Part shown: piece by piece, positions 1 to 7,600 of the stretch
How the letters are laid out: each line of letters begins with the position of its first letter
Numbering within the stretch: position 1 is the first letter of the stretch
DNA from: Algibacter amylolyticus
GTDB lineage: Bacteria; Bacteroidota; Bacteroidia; Flavobacteriales; Flavobacteriaceae
Direction of reading: 5' to 3'
NCBI RefSeq assembly: GCF_014202225.1
Contig: NZ_JACHGE010000001.1
Span: 787,320 to 851,319 of the forward strand
Length of the DNA stretch: 64,000 nt
The notes under the pieces: generated by a model
Database searches by the model: none
Told to the model about the DNA's origin: nothing
The model's input: the letters and a program-made list of their open reading frames with translations, nothing else
Translations under genes and position numbers: made by a program

Positions 1-2
1 TT

Positions 3-1088
3 CATACCGAAAGTGATACGTATTTTCCAGGACCAGATTTTCATCGTTCGGATTTACACCCGCTGTCTTCAAAAAAATATAAATCTACCGGAATGACACA
101 GCCGCCAGTTACAGGTTTTGTGTTAGAGGAATTATATAGAATTAGTACCGATAAAAAGGCAACTTTAAAGTTTCTAGAAACCGTGATTGATAAGGTGTAT
201 TTTAATCATGAATATTTTTATAAAAATAGAGATCCTCAAAATGAAGGCTTAGTATATATCTATCATAATTGGGAGTCAGGAACCGATAATTCACCTATTT
301 GGGATGATATTTGGGAAACCATGAATCCTCCAGAATATACTTTTGAAAGACGAGATACTACACATGTTGATGCTTCCGAAAGACCATCAAAAAGAGAGTA
401 CGACCACTATTTATACATTATTGATATCGCTAAAGAACATAACTATAGCGATGAAAAAATAGCCGAATTATCGCCGTTTTTAGTTCAAGATCCATTGTTT
501 AATGCTATGCTTATTAAATCGAATGAGAGTTTAATAAAACTGTACGAACTTATTGGAGATAATGCCGATAAAATAGCGCAGCTTAAAACCTGGCAAGAAA
601 AGAGTATTCAATCCTTCAATAATAAGTTATTTGACGACGAAATTGGGGCTTACATTCATTACGATTTAAGAAACGAAAAACCATTAAAATATTTGTCTTC
701 ATCTTCATTTTCACCATTGTTTGCTAATATTCCAAGTAAGGAAAGGGCAGCGTCTATGGTAAATGTTATGATGGAAAAGTTTGGAGGCGAGCACCAATAT
801 TTATGTGCGTCTTTCGATCCTACAAGCGAACGTTTTAATCCTAAAAAGTACTGGAGAGGTCCCGTTTGGATAAACCTTAATTGGATGCTGTATAATGGTT
901 TAAAACAATACGGTTTTTTAGATATTGCCAATAGAGTAAAACAGGATTCTATTGAAATTATAGAGAAAAATGGGTTTTATGAGTATTTTGATTCGCGAAA
1001 AGACATGCATAACCATGGAAAAGCAGGTTATGGCGGGAATAATTTTTCTTGGAGTGCAGCTTTAATTATTGATTTATTAAATGAATAA
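3..1088 (+). CDS. GH63 mannosylglycerate hydrolase-like glycosidase, 5' end outside window
   Basis: The reading frame is open from the first base, so the gene begins upstream; 361 C-terminal residues are visible. The sequence TQPPVTG, the SGTDNSPIWDD motif near base 290, the YWRGPVWINLNW motif near base 860 and the terminal NFSWSAALIIDLL are typical of the (alpha/alpha)6-barrel GH63 enzymes that include bacterial mannosylglycerate/glucosylglycerate hydrolases. The Asp in GTDNSP is the likely general acid. I could not place the general base confidently, because the segment before NFSW (AGYGGN) is not the acidic form I would expect. The gene is followed after 14 bp by a GNAT gene, then a symporter and a glycerate kinase, which supports a glyceryl glycoside as substrate. 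A different alpha-glucoside substrate cannot be excluded. Confidence 0.8.
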   Translation, partial: HTESDTYFPGPDFHRSDLHPLSSKKYKSTGMTQPPVTGFVLEELYRISTDKKATLKFLETVIDKVYFNHEYFYKNRDPQNEGLVYIYHNWESGTDNSPIWDDIWETMNPPEYTFERRDTTHVDASERPSKREYDHYLYIIDIAKEHNYSDEKIAELSPFLVQDPLFNAMLIKSNESLIKLYELIGDNADKIAQLKTWQEKSIQSFNNKLFDDEIGAYIHYDLRNEKPLKYLSSSSFSPLFANIPSKERAASMVNVMMEKFGGEHQYLCASFDPTSERFNPKKYWRGPVWINLNWMLYNGLKQYGFLDIANRVKQDSIEIIEKNGFYEYFDSRKDMHNHGKAGYGGNNFSWSAALIIDLLNE

Positions 1089-1102
1089 TAATAACGTGAA
1101 TA

Positions 1103-1711
1103 ATGAGCGAGTTGGACTTTTCAAAAGATTACATTTTAGAAAATGATAAAGTAAGATTAAGTCCTCTTAAAATGGAACATGTTGAATCTTTGCTAGATAT
1201 TTCAGAAGAAACCAATTTGTGGACCTATTTTCTTGAAAAAGGAAATGGTTTAAAAAATTTGACAAACTATATATCGTCCACTGTTAATAACAGAAAGCAT
1301 AAAAAAGAATATCCTTTTATCGTTTTCGATAAAATTAAAAACAGATATGCTGGTACAACTCGATTTTATGACTACTCCAAAGAATTAAAAAATATTAAAT
1401 TAGGCCATACTTGGTATGGCAAATCATTTAGAGGTACTGGTTTAAATAAACATACTAAGTATTTATTATTCGAATTTGCCTTTGAAAAACTAAAGGTTGA
1501 GCGTGTTGGCTTTGGAGCACATGCCGAAAATAAAGTGAGTATAGCGGCAATGAAAGGAGTAGGGTGTAAGGAGGAAGGTGTTTTAAGAAGTTTTATGCCT
1601 TCACTAAACAATACAGGAAGAGCTAACATTATTTTATTAAGCGTTTTAAAAGAAGAATGGGATAATACAATTCAATTTAAATTGAAAAACAAACTAACTA
1701 ACACAGACTAA
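1103..1711 (+). CDS. GNAT family N-acetyltransferase (RimJ/RimL type)
   Basis: A 202-residue protein of the RimJ/RimL-like acetyltransferase family, which moves an acetyl group from acetyl-CoA to an amine, often a protein N-terminus or small molecule. The conserved core is visible in the GHTWYGKSFRGTGLNK stretch (acetyl-CoA pyrophosphate loop region) and in the later segment with AENKVSIAAMKGVGCKEEG, typical of the family C-terminal half. It sits 14 bp after the glycosidase and 12 bp before the symporter, so it is probably co-transcribed with them. Its substrate is unknown; nothing in the sequence links it chemically to glycerate metabolism. Confidence 0.85.
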   Translation: MSELDFSKDYILENDKVRLSPLKMEHVESLLDISEETNLWTYFLEKGNGLKNLTNYISSTVNNRKHKKEYPFIVFDKIKNRYAGTTRFYDYSKELKNIKLGHTWYGKSFRGTGLNKHTKYLLFEFAFEKLKVERVGFGAHAENKVSIAAMKGVGCKEEGVLRSFMPSLNNTGRANIILLSVLKEEWDNTIQFKLKNKLTNTD

Positions 1712-1723
1712 AACTTAAAGATT

Positions 1724-3370
1724 ATGAATTGGCTAGACTATAGTATCGTCATATTTTATATTGTATTTTTCTTAGGAATGGGATTCTTTTTTAAGGATAA
1801 TAAAGATTCTAAAGATTATTTTTTAGGAGGAAAAAGTATGGGTTGGTTCCCTTTAAGTTTGTCTACAATGGCAACCCAATTATCGGCAATTAGTTTTATT
1901 TCGGCCCCAGCCTTTGTCGGTTTAAAAATAGGCGGAGGCATGAAATGGTTAACTTTCGAGTTTGCTGTTCCGTTGGCCATGATTTTTATAATGATTGTGA
2001 TAATACCGCCTTTATTTAGATCGGGAGTAGTAAGTATTTATGAGTTTGTCGAGAAACGCTTTAGCACATCAACACGTTTAATTTTAAGTATTGTATTTCA
2101 AATTAGTCGTGCATTAGGTACCGGTGTTATGGTGTATACCATTGCCATTATTTTACAAGCTGTTTTAAATATAGATTTTGTTTACACCATTTTAATAATA
2201 AGTGTTATTACTATAATTTATTCTTGGCAAGGCGGTATGAAAGCGGTTGTTTGGGGAGATGCTATACAGATGATTATTTTGTTCGCAGGCTTAATTATTT
2301 GCTTGTATTTTGGATGGAATCTTTTACAAGAACATGGTGGGTTAGCCGCTGGGTTTGATGCTGAAAGATTACAGGTTATCGATCATAATTTAGGTATAGG
2401 CGAAGGCAATGAATATGGCTTACTGCCCATGATTATTGGAGGCTTTTTTCTTTATGCTTCGTATTATGGCTGCGACCAAACGCAAGCACAACGTTTGCTT
2501 TCTGCAAAAGATGAAAAAACCATTAGAACTCTTTTAATGGCAAATGGACTTTTAAGATTCCCCGTGGTTTTAATATACTGCATTATGGGGTTAGTAATAG
2601 GCGGTTTAATAACATTAGCACCCGATTTCCTAGAAGATATAGCCATTACTACTCAAAAATATTTCCCGGACGAGTATGCAGCTCATGGCGTTAAAGCAGA
2701 TTTAATGGTGCCTGTTTTTATACTTAAATATTTACCACATGGTTTAATAGGTATTTTAATGGTTGGTATTCTTTCTGCGGCCATGTCTTCGCTAAGTTCA
2801 ACAGTTAATTCGTTATCTGCCGTAACCGTCGAGGATTTTTTTAACCGAGGAAAACTTAAGTTAAGTTCAAAAAAATACATGCTAATTTCTAAAGGTTCGG
2901 TAGTATTTTGGGGTGTGGTTTGTATTGCAGCGGCCTTTCTTTTTGGAGGAAGCAAAAGTGCTGTTATCGAAATTATTAACGCTATAGGATCTGTGTTTTA
3001 CGGGCCGGTATTAGTAACCTTCTTTTTAGCATTCTTTTCAAAAAAAGTAAACCATATTGGAATGAATGCGGCAATTATTTCGGCAGTTCTTATTAACTTA
3101 ATATTTTCAAAAACGATACAAGAGCTATTCCATATCGATTTAGGATTTAATATCTTTTGGATTTGGCTTAATTTTACAGGTGTAATTATAGCTTTAGTAG
3201 TGGCTTATACTGTTACTGCGCTAACTCGTAAAACTGAAGTTAAAAGCATTTCAAACTTTAATGTTGCCATTAAAAAAGAGGATTTCATGATTAAAGAGGT
3301 TTATATTCTCTTGGCGTTTTTTGTGTTCATTTTAGTGTTTAGTTATTTTCTACCTTCATTTTTAAGTTAA
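1724..3370 (+). CDS. Sodium:solute symporter (SSS family)
   Basis: A 548-residue, very hydrophobic protein with about 13 predicted membrane segments, the normal size for the SSS family, which couples solute uptake to sodium entry at the inner membrane. The N-terminal part (KDYFLGGKSMGWFPLSLS, then TQLSAISFISAPAF) and the later LMVGILSAAMSSLSSTVNS segment are characteristic of family members related to sodium/sugar and sialic-acid carriers. It is 12 bp downstream of the GNAT gene and 11 bp upstream of glycerate kinase. By context it may import a glycosylglycerate, a sugar or glycerate itself; the substrate is inferred from neighbours only. Confidence 0.9.
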   Translation: MNWLDYSIVIFYIVFFLGMGFFFKDNKDSKDYFLGGKSMGWFPLSLSTMATQLSAISFISAPAFVGLKIGGGMKWLTFEFAVPLAMIFIMIVIIPPLFRSGVVSIYEFVEKRFSTSTRLILSIVFQISRALGTGVMVYTIAIILQAVLNIDFVYTILIISVITIIYSWQGGMKAVVWGDAIQMIILFAGLIICLYFGWNLLQEHGGLAAGFDAERLQVIDHNLGIGEGNEYGLLPMIIGGFFLYASYYGCDQTQAQRLLSAKDEKTIRTLLMANGLLRFPVVLIYCIMGLVIGGLITLAPDFLEDIAITTQKYFPDEYAAHGVKADLMVPVFILKYLPHGLIGILMVGILSAAMSSLSSTVNSLSAVTVEDFFNRGKLKLSSKKYMLISKGSVVFWGVVCIAAAFLFGGSKSAVIEIINAIGSVFYGPVLVTFFLAFFSKKVNHIGMNAAIISAVLINLIFSKTIQELFHIDLGFNIFWIWLNFTGVIIALVVAYTVTALTRKTEVKSISNFNVAIKKEDFMIKEVYILLAFFVFILVFSYFLPSFLS

Positions 3371-3381
3371 ATTCTAAGTAC

Positions 3382-4512
3382 ATGAAAATTGTTTTAGCAC
3401 CAGATAAGTTTAAAAATTCGTTAACAGGATTAGAGTTTTGTAATGCCGTTAAAGATGCTATAGAAGTTTTAAATTTAGATGTTGAAATTTTAAAGCTTCC
3501 ATTAGCAGATGGAGGAGATGGCACTATTGAGGTAGTAAATTATTATCTAAAAGGATCTGTTGTAAAAGTAGAGGTGAATAATCCGTTTTTTAAGCCTGTA
3601 ATGGCTACTTATTTGTATGCCGAAAGGTCTAAAACGGCATTCATTGAAATGGCTGAAGCTTCTGGTGTAAAACTTTTAAAGCCAGAACAGTTTGATTGTA
3701 AAAACGCAACCACATTAGGTACTGGCGAAATGATTCTCGATGCTATTAATAAAGGAGCAACTAACATAATTTTAGGAATTGGTGGCAGTGCTACTAATGA
3801 TTGTGGTATTGGAATGGCAACGGCATTAGGCTATCGTTTTTTAGATAAAAATAATAAAGAAGTAGTGCCTATAGGTGCAAATTTATCTCAAATTGCAGAT
3901 ATAGATATTAGCCATGTTAATCCTAATTTATTTGATGTTAATTTTAGTATTGCTTGCGATGTAACCAATCCGTTACACGGCAAAAACGGAGCAGCATATA
4001 TTTATGGCGCACAAAAAGGAGCCTCAAGTAAAGATATTGAAATGCTTGATAAAGGCTTGGAATCTTTTGCTAAACTTTTAAAGGCCGTTTTTAATGTAGA
4101 CGCTCAATCTGTAAAAGGAGCAGGTGCTGCTGGTGGCATGGGAATAGCTTCAAAAGTGTTTTTAAATGGCGTTTTAGAACCGGGTATAACACTCATAAAA
4201 AACTTGGCTAATTTTGATAGTCAAATTTCAGGTGCCGACTGGATAATTACTGGAGAAGGAAAGTTAGATACGCAAACCATGTCTGGTAAGACTATTCAAG
4301 GCGTATTGTCTTCCGCGAAAGCGGAAAAAATAAAAGTGGCTGCCTTTTGCGGCGCAATAGATTTAGAGGGTAATAGTCCAGACGAATTCGGAATTCAATA
4401 TGCCGATGCAATTATCAATTATGCTAAAAACCTAGATGATGCTATGAAAAACGGGTATTCTTACCTAAAAGAAATAGCTAATGTGTTTTCCGGAAAATGT
4501 TTAAAAGAATAA
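3382..4512 (+). CDS. Glycerate kinase (type I, GarK/GlxK family)
   Basis: A 376-residue glycerate kinase phosphorylating D-glycerate to a phosphoglycerate that feeds lower glycolysis. The start KIVLAPDKFKNSL, the LPLADGGDGT motif, IGGSATNDCGIGMA, the glycine-rich GAGAAGGMG and the C-terminal WIITGEGKLDTQT are family hallmarks and the length is normal. It is the last gene of the run that starts with the GH63 enzyme, spaced 11 bp from the symporter. Glycerate released by a mannosyl- or glucosylglycerate hydrolase would be its natural substrate. A perfect TTCCGC-GAAA-GCGGAA hairpin lies inside the coding region at 4311-4326. Confidence 0.93.
   Translation: MKIVLAPDKFKNSLTGLEFCNAVKDAIEVLNLDVEILKLPLADGGDGTIEVVNYYLKGSVVKVEVNNPFFKPVMATYLYAERSKTAFIEMAEASGVKLLKPEQFDCKNATTLGTGEMILDAINKGATNIILGIGGSATNDCGIGMATALGYRFLDKNNKEVVPIGANLSQIADIDISHVNPNLFDVNFSIACDVTNPLHGKNGAAYIYGAQKGASSKDIEMLDKGLESFAKLLKAVFNVDAQSVKGAGAAGGMGIASKVFLNGVLEPGITLIKNLANFDSQISGADWIITGEGKLDTQTMSGKTIQGVLSSAKAEKIKVAAFCGAIDLEGNSPDEFGIQYADAIINYAKNLDDAMKNGYSYLKEIANVFSGKCLKE
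4311..4326. repeat. Perfect hairpin palindrome inside the glycerate kinase gene
   Basis: The sequence TTCCGCGAAAGCGGAA forms a 6-bp stem closed by a GAAA tetraloop. It is read in frame as part of SSAKAEK. It resembles in form the short intergenic palindromes found at 23635, 53821 and 59814. Confidence 0.5.
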
Positions 4513-4542
4513 ATTATAGATATACGTAGTATCGTAATTAAT

Positions 4543-4797
4543 CTATTTTTTATCAGGATTTAAAAGTATCGCATAAATTTGGATACCAAAACCAATAAGA
4601 ATTAATGTTGGTGCCAATCGAATACGTCTCCAACTAAAAATTTCAGGATTAAAAACGTTTGGATCATCACTACCGCCACCAGACATTAAAATAAACCCAA
4701 GTGCAATAATAGCTAAGCCAATAAACATGAATTGGTAGTTTTTCTTTCCAAATACAAAAATTGGTTTTGCTTCTTCTTTACGTTTTTTTTCTCCCAT
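4543..4797 (-). CDS. DUF3098 small inner-membrane protein
   Basis: An 84-residue protein with a basic N-terminus (GEKKRKEEAK), a first membrane helix around residues 24-40 (QFMFIGLAIIALGFILMS), a short SGGGSDDPNVF loop and a second helix ending near the C-terminus. This is the DUF3098 architecture, a family found beside ftsX in Bacteroidota, exactly as here (96 bp downstream of ftsX on the same strand). It may act with the FtsEX cell-wall machinery, but its function is not known to me. The undecaprenyl-diphosphatase and truB genes that often follow in relatives are not present here; glycerate kinase converges on it instead. Confidence 0.85.
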   Translation of the reverse strand: MGEKKRKEEAKPIFVFGKKNYQFMFIGLAIIALGFILMSGGGSDDPNVFNPEIFSWRRIRLAPTLILIGFGIQIYAILLNPDKK

Positions 4798-4893
4798 GAT
4801 TAAATTCCGCAGAATAATTTAGTGCAAAGTAAAAGATTTATTTAGAAAATGCTGTTAATGATTTTCTAAATTATCGTTTTTTACTTTTTGCGT

Positions 4894-5772
4894 TTAATAA
4901 TACAACTCGTCTGTTCTTAAATTTAAGAAACGTTGGGTTGCAAAGTGTGTGCTTATCCAAGTGATTATAATACCTAAAGCAAAAACAAAAACAAAAAGGG
5001 CTGCAACTAAAATAGGGTTGCTAAGCAGTTCGAGTTCTGCAAAGGTTTTGTCTAAATAATATAAAACAATGGCCATACCAATTAAGGCTAAAAAAGCGCC
5101 AATCATGCCTAAACGGACACTTTTCCATACAAACGGACGTCTTATAAAGCGTTTTGTTGCTCCAACCATTTGCATGGTTTTAATGGTAAAACGTTTAGAG
5201 TAAACCGCTAATCTTATAGAGCTATTAATTAATAAAACAGCAATTAAAGTAAAAATGCCACTTATAACCAACACCCAAAAACTGATTTTCTTAACGTTAT
5301 CGTTCATGAGGTTAACCAAGTCGTTATCATAAGTTACTTCATCAACAAAGTTTTTGTTTGTCGCTTCCGCTGAAATTTTTTCAAGATGTTCCGACGTTAC
5401 AAAATCGGCTTTTAGATGTACATCTATAGAATTTTGCAATGGGTTATAACCAACAAAGTCCATGAAATCTTCACCGTTTTCAGCTTTCATAAATTCGGCA
5501 GCTTGTTCTTTTGAAACATATTCGGTAGATTTTACATAATCTGCCATAGCCAAACTTTTTTCAAGTTGCTTGGTTTCCACTTCCTTGGCGGTGTCTTTTA
5601 AATAAATTGTAACTACAACTTGTTCCTTAAAATGGTCTGAAACTTTTTTGGCATTTAAAATAAGCATGCCTAGTAATCCTAATAAAAATAAAACCAAAGC
5701 AATACTTAATACCACTGAAAAGTAAGAAGAAATAAGTCTGCGTTTTTGGTGTTTCTCAAATGATGAACTCAT
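4894..5772 (-). CDS. ftsX: Cell division permease-like protein FtsX
   Basis: A 292-residue FtsX. A cytoplasmic basic start (FEKHQKRRLISSYFS) leads into a first membrane helix at about residues 17-40, followed by an extracytoplasmic domain of about 120 residues and three C-terminal helices, the FtsX fold. With the ATPase FtsE, which is not in this window, it regulates peptidoglycan hydrolases at the septum. The length is normal and the start is supported by the N-terminal motif shared with Bacteroidota FtsX. DUF3098 follows downstream on the same strand. Confidence 0.93.
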   Translation of the reverse strand: MSSSFEKHQKRRLISSYFSVVLSIALVLFLLGLLGMLILNAKKVSDHFKEQVVVTIYLKDTAKEVETKQLEKSLAMADYVKSTEYVSKEQAAEFMKAENGEDFMDFVGYNPLQNSIDVHLKADFVTSEHLEKISAEATNKNFVDEVTYDNDLVNLMNDNVKKISFWVLVISGIFTLIAVLLINSSIRLAVYSKRFTIKTMQMVGATKRFIRRPFVWKSVRLGMIGAFLALIGMAIVLYYLDKTFAELELLSNPILVAALFVFVFALGIIITWISTHFATQRFLNLRTDELYY

Positions 5773-5946
5773 AAATTAATTGGATTAACGGCGTAAAAAT
5801 ACTAAAAGTAATACGAAAAAGGATAATTAATTAGTGTCATTAATATTACTATAACTTCTCTTAATAATAAATGTTGTTGTTGAAAATAATTTTGTTGGCA
5901 TGATTGTTGAAAATATTGCCAAACAATCTTAAAATCACAATTTATT

Positions 5947-6516
5947 ATGAAGAAAACGATTATTTTAGGGGTAATAGCTGCTGTTACATTTTTTAAAACA
6001 ACCCAAGCGCAAACTATTAGTTTTGGTGCTAAAGCAGGTTTAAATGTTTCTACGTTTAATGGAAATCGTTCCGGAGATGAAATAAATAGGAATAGTTTAA
6101 TAGGGTTTCATGCAGGTTTAATTGCAGAAACTCGGATTAATGATTTTATAAACCTGCAACCCGAAATAATATATTCTAGAGGAGGTGCAGAAGAAGAAAA
6201 TATAGTAAAGTTTCAACTCGATTATATCTCAATTCCGGTGATGTTTAAATTTTATGTAGCCGATAGGTTGAGTATAGATGTTGGGCCTCAATTTGGTTTT
6301 TTAGTAGGTGATAAAGCTAAGTTTGAAGATGATAATGTTCCAGAATTCGATACTGATGCCAGTACTTTTGATTTTGCCTTAAATACGGGTTTAGGAATTG
6401 ATATTAGCGATAAGTGGTTTTCTCAAATACGATATAGTTACGGTGTTACAACCATTGCAGAAAACCCTGATGTTAAAAATGGCATATTTCAATTTTCCAT
6501 TGGGCGTAAGTTTTAA
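5947..6516 (+). CDS. Outer-membrane beta-barrel protein (porin family, PorT/OMP_b-brl_2-like)
   Basis: A 189-residue secreted protein. Residues 1-21 form a signal peptide (MKKTIILGVIAAVTFF then a cleavage-like TQAQ). The mature part has alternating short strands typical of small 8-stranded barrels: GAKAGLNVSTFNGN, LIGFHAGLIAE, LQPEIIYSRGG, LDYISIPVMFKFY, and a final aromatic FQFSIGRKF at the C-terminus as outer-membrane proteins have. The specific function is unknown. It is monocistronic, with a strong hairpin terminator just after the stop. Confidence 0.85.
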   Translation: MKKTIILGVIAAVTFFKTTQAQTISFGAKAGLNVSTFNGNRSGDEINRNSLIGFHAGLIAETRINDFINLQPEIIYSRGGAEEENIVKFQLDYISIPVMFKFYVADRLSIDVGPQFGFLVGDKAKFEDDNVPEFDTDASTFDFALNTGLGIDISDKWFSQIRYSYGVTTIAENPDVKNGIFQFSIGRKF

Positions 6517-6522
6517 GTGCGT

Positions 6523-6563
6523 AAAAAAAATAAGGTCTAAAAATTTTTAGACCTTATTTTTTT
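6523..6563. terminator. Bidirectional hairpin terminator
   Basis: A near-perfect inverted repeat with core TAAGGTCTAAAAA/TTTTTAGACCTTA is flanked by A and T runs. It lies between the convergent barrel and EamA genes, and its right arm also encodes the last residues of the EamA protein. Confidence 0.8.
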
Positions 6564-7461
6564 CTGGTTTACTTATTATGTAGACGCCAACAACAACCAT
6601 AAAGCAACTTAGTATTTTAACTAGATTAATGTCCTGCGCATATTCATCTTGCATTAATATAAAAGCATAAATACTTACCATAGCAAAACTAATTACGGGT
6701 TGTAAATAAATATAGCTGCTGGTAACCGATGGCATAACGTGGTTTAGCGCATACAAGTTAAGTAGGTAAGTGGAGAACGTGGTAAACAGCACCACATAAC
6801 CAATTACTAAATACGTGTTGGTTGTAAAGCCCGCAAAATCGGTATCCATTATGGGTTGAATGGAAAACGGAGTAACAAATAGTAATCCAAACAAAAACAT
6901 CCAACAAATAACCGTTAGAGCATGGTATTTTCGCATTAAAGTTTTTGCAAGAACTAAGTAAAGTCCGTAGCAGGCAGCATTACAAAACACCAGAAAATTG
7001 CCTAGTAATGAGCTCGTGCCTTCAGCTTTATTACCATATGCAATAAGAAAAATAGCCGCAATACCCGCAATTACGGTTCCTGTAAATTTATTCTTCGTCA
7101 TGCGTTCTTTCAGAATGAAAAAACTAAAAATAAAAACCAAAACAGGTGTAACCGTCATAATAATAGAGGCGTCTACCGGAGAGGTTTTATTAATGCCATG
7201 AAAGAAAAACAGCATATTGGCCGCTGCACCAAGTAAACCACAAAGGGCCAAACGTAATAAGTCTTTACGTTCTACTTTTTCTTTTACAAATATAAATTTT
7301 ACTGCCCAAAACAATACCACACAGCAAGCTAAACGGACAAATACAAAAGCCGTCGGGCTAATTTTATGTGGCATAATGCCTTTGGCAATAATATAATTGA
7401 GCCCGTAAATAACATTTGCAACAAAAAGTGCAAAATGGGCCTTGTAGATGTTTGCGTTCAA
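6547..7461 (-). CDS. EamA/DMT family transporter
   Basis: A 304-residue inner-membrane protein with about ten hydrophobic helices arranged as two EamA repeats, the normal size for this drug/metabolite transporter family. The start (KAHFALFVANVIYGLNYIIA) and the PVDASIIMTVTPVLVFIFSF segment in the first repeat are typical, with the second repeat containing VMPSVTSSYIYLQPVISF. The substrate is unknown; family members export amino acids, nucleosides or other metabolites. Its 3' end is part of the terminator hairpin shared with the convergent barrel gene. Confidence 0.9.
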   Translation of the reverse strand: MNANIYKAHFALFVANVIYGLNYIIAKGIMPHKISPTAFVFVRLACCVVLFWAVKFIFVKEKVERKDLLRLALCGLLGAAANMLFFFHGINKTSPVDASIIMTVTPVLVFIFSFFILKERMTKNKFTGTVIAGIAAIFLIAYGNKAEGTSSLLGNFLVFCNAACYGLYLVLAKTLMRKYHALTVICWMFLFGLLFVTPFSIQPIMDTDFAGFTTNTYLVIGYVVLFTTFSTYLLNLYALNHVMPSVTSSYIYLQPVISFAMVSIYAFILMQDEYAQDINLVKILSCFMVVVGVYIISKPEKNKV

Positions 7462-7570
7462 TTCGTCTTGTTTTAAGCGTGTAAAAGTAAAAGTATCTCG
7501 TTAAAACAGCATGTTTTTTAAAGGTTTTAACTTATGAAAATAAAAGATTTTTAAGTTGATTTATAAAACG

Positions 7571-7578
7571 TAAATTTG
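7571..7578 (+). promoter_or_regulatory. Candidate -7 element for leuS
   Basis: TAAATTTG matches the Bacteroidota -7 consensus TAnnTTTG and lies 23 bp before the leuS start. I see no good -33 TTG at the expected distance. Confidence 0.4.
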
Positions 7579-7600
7579 CAACTTCTTAAAACGGATGAAG

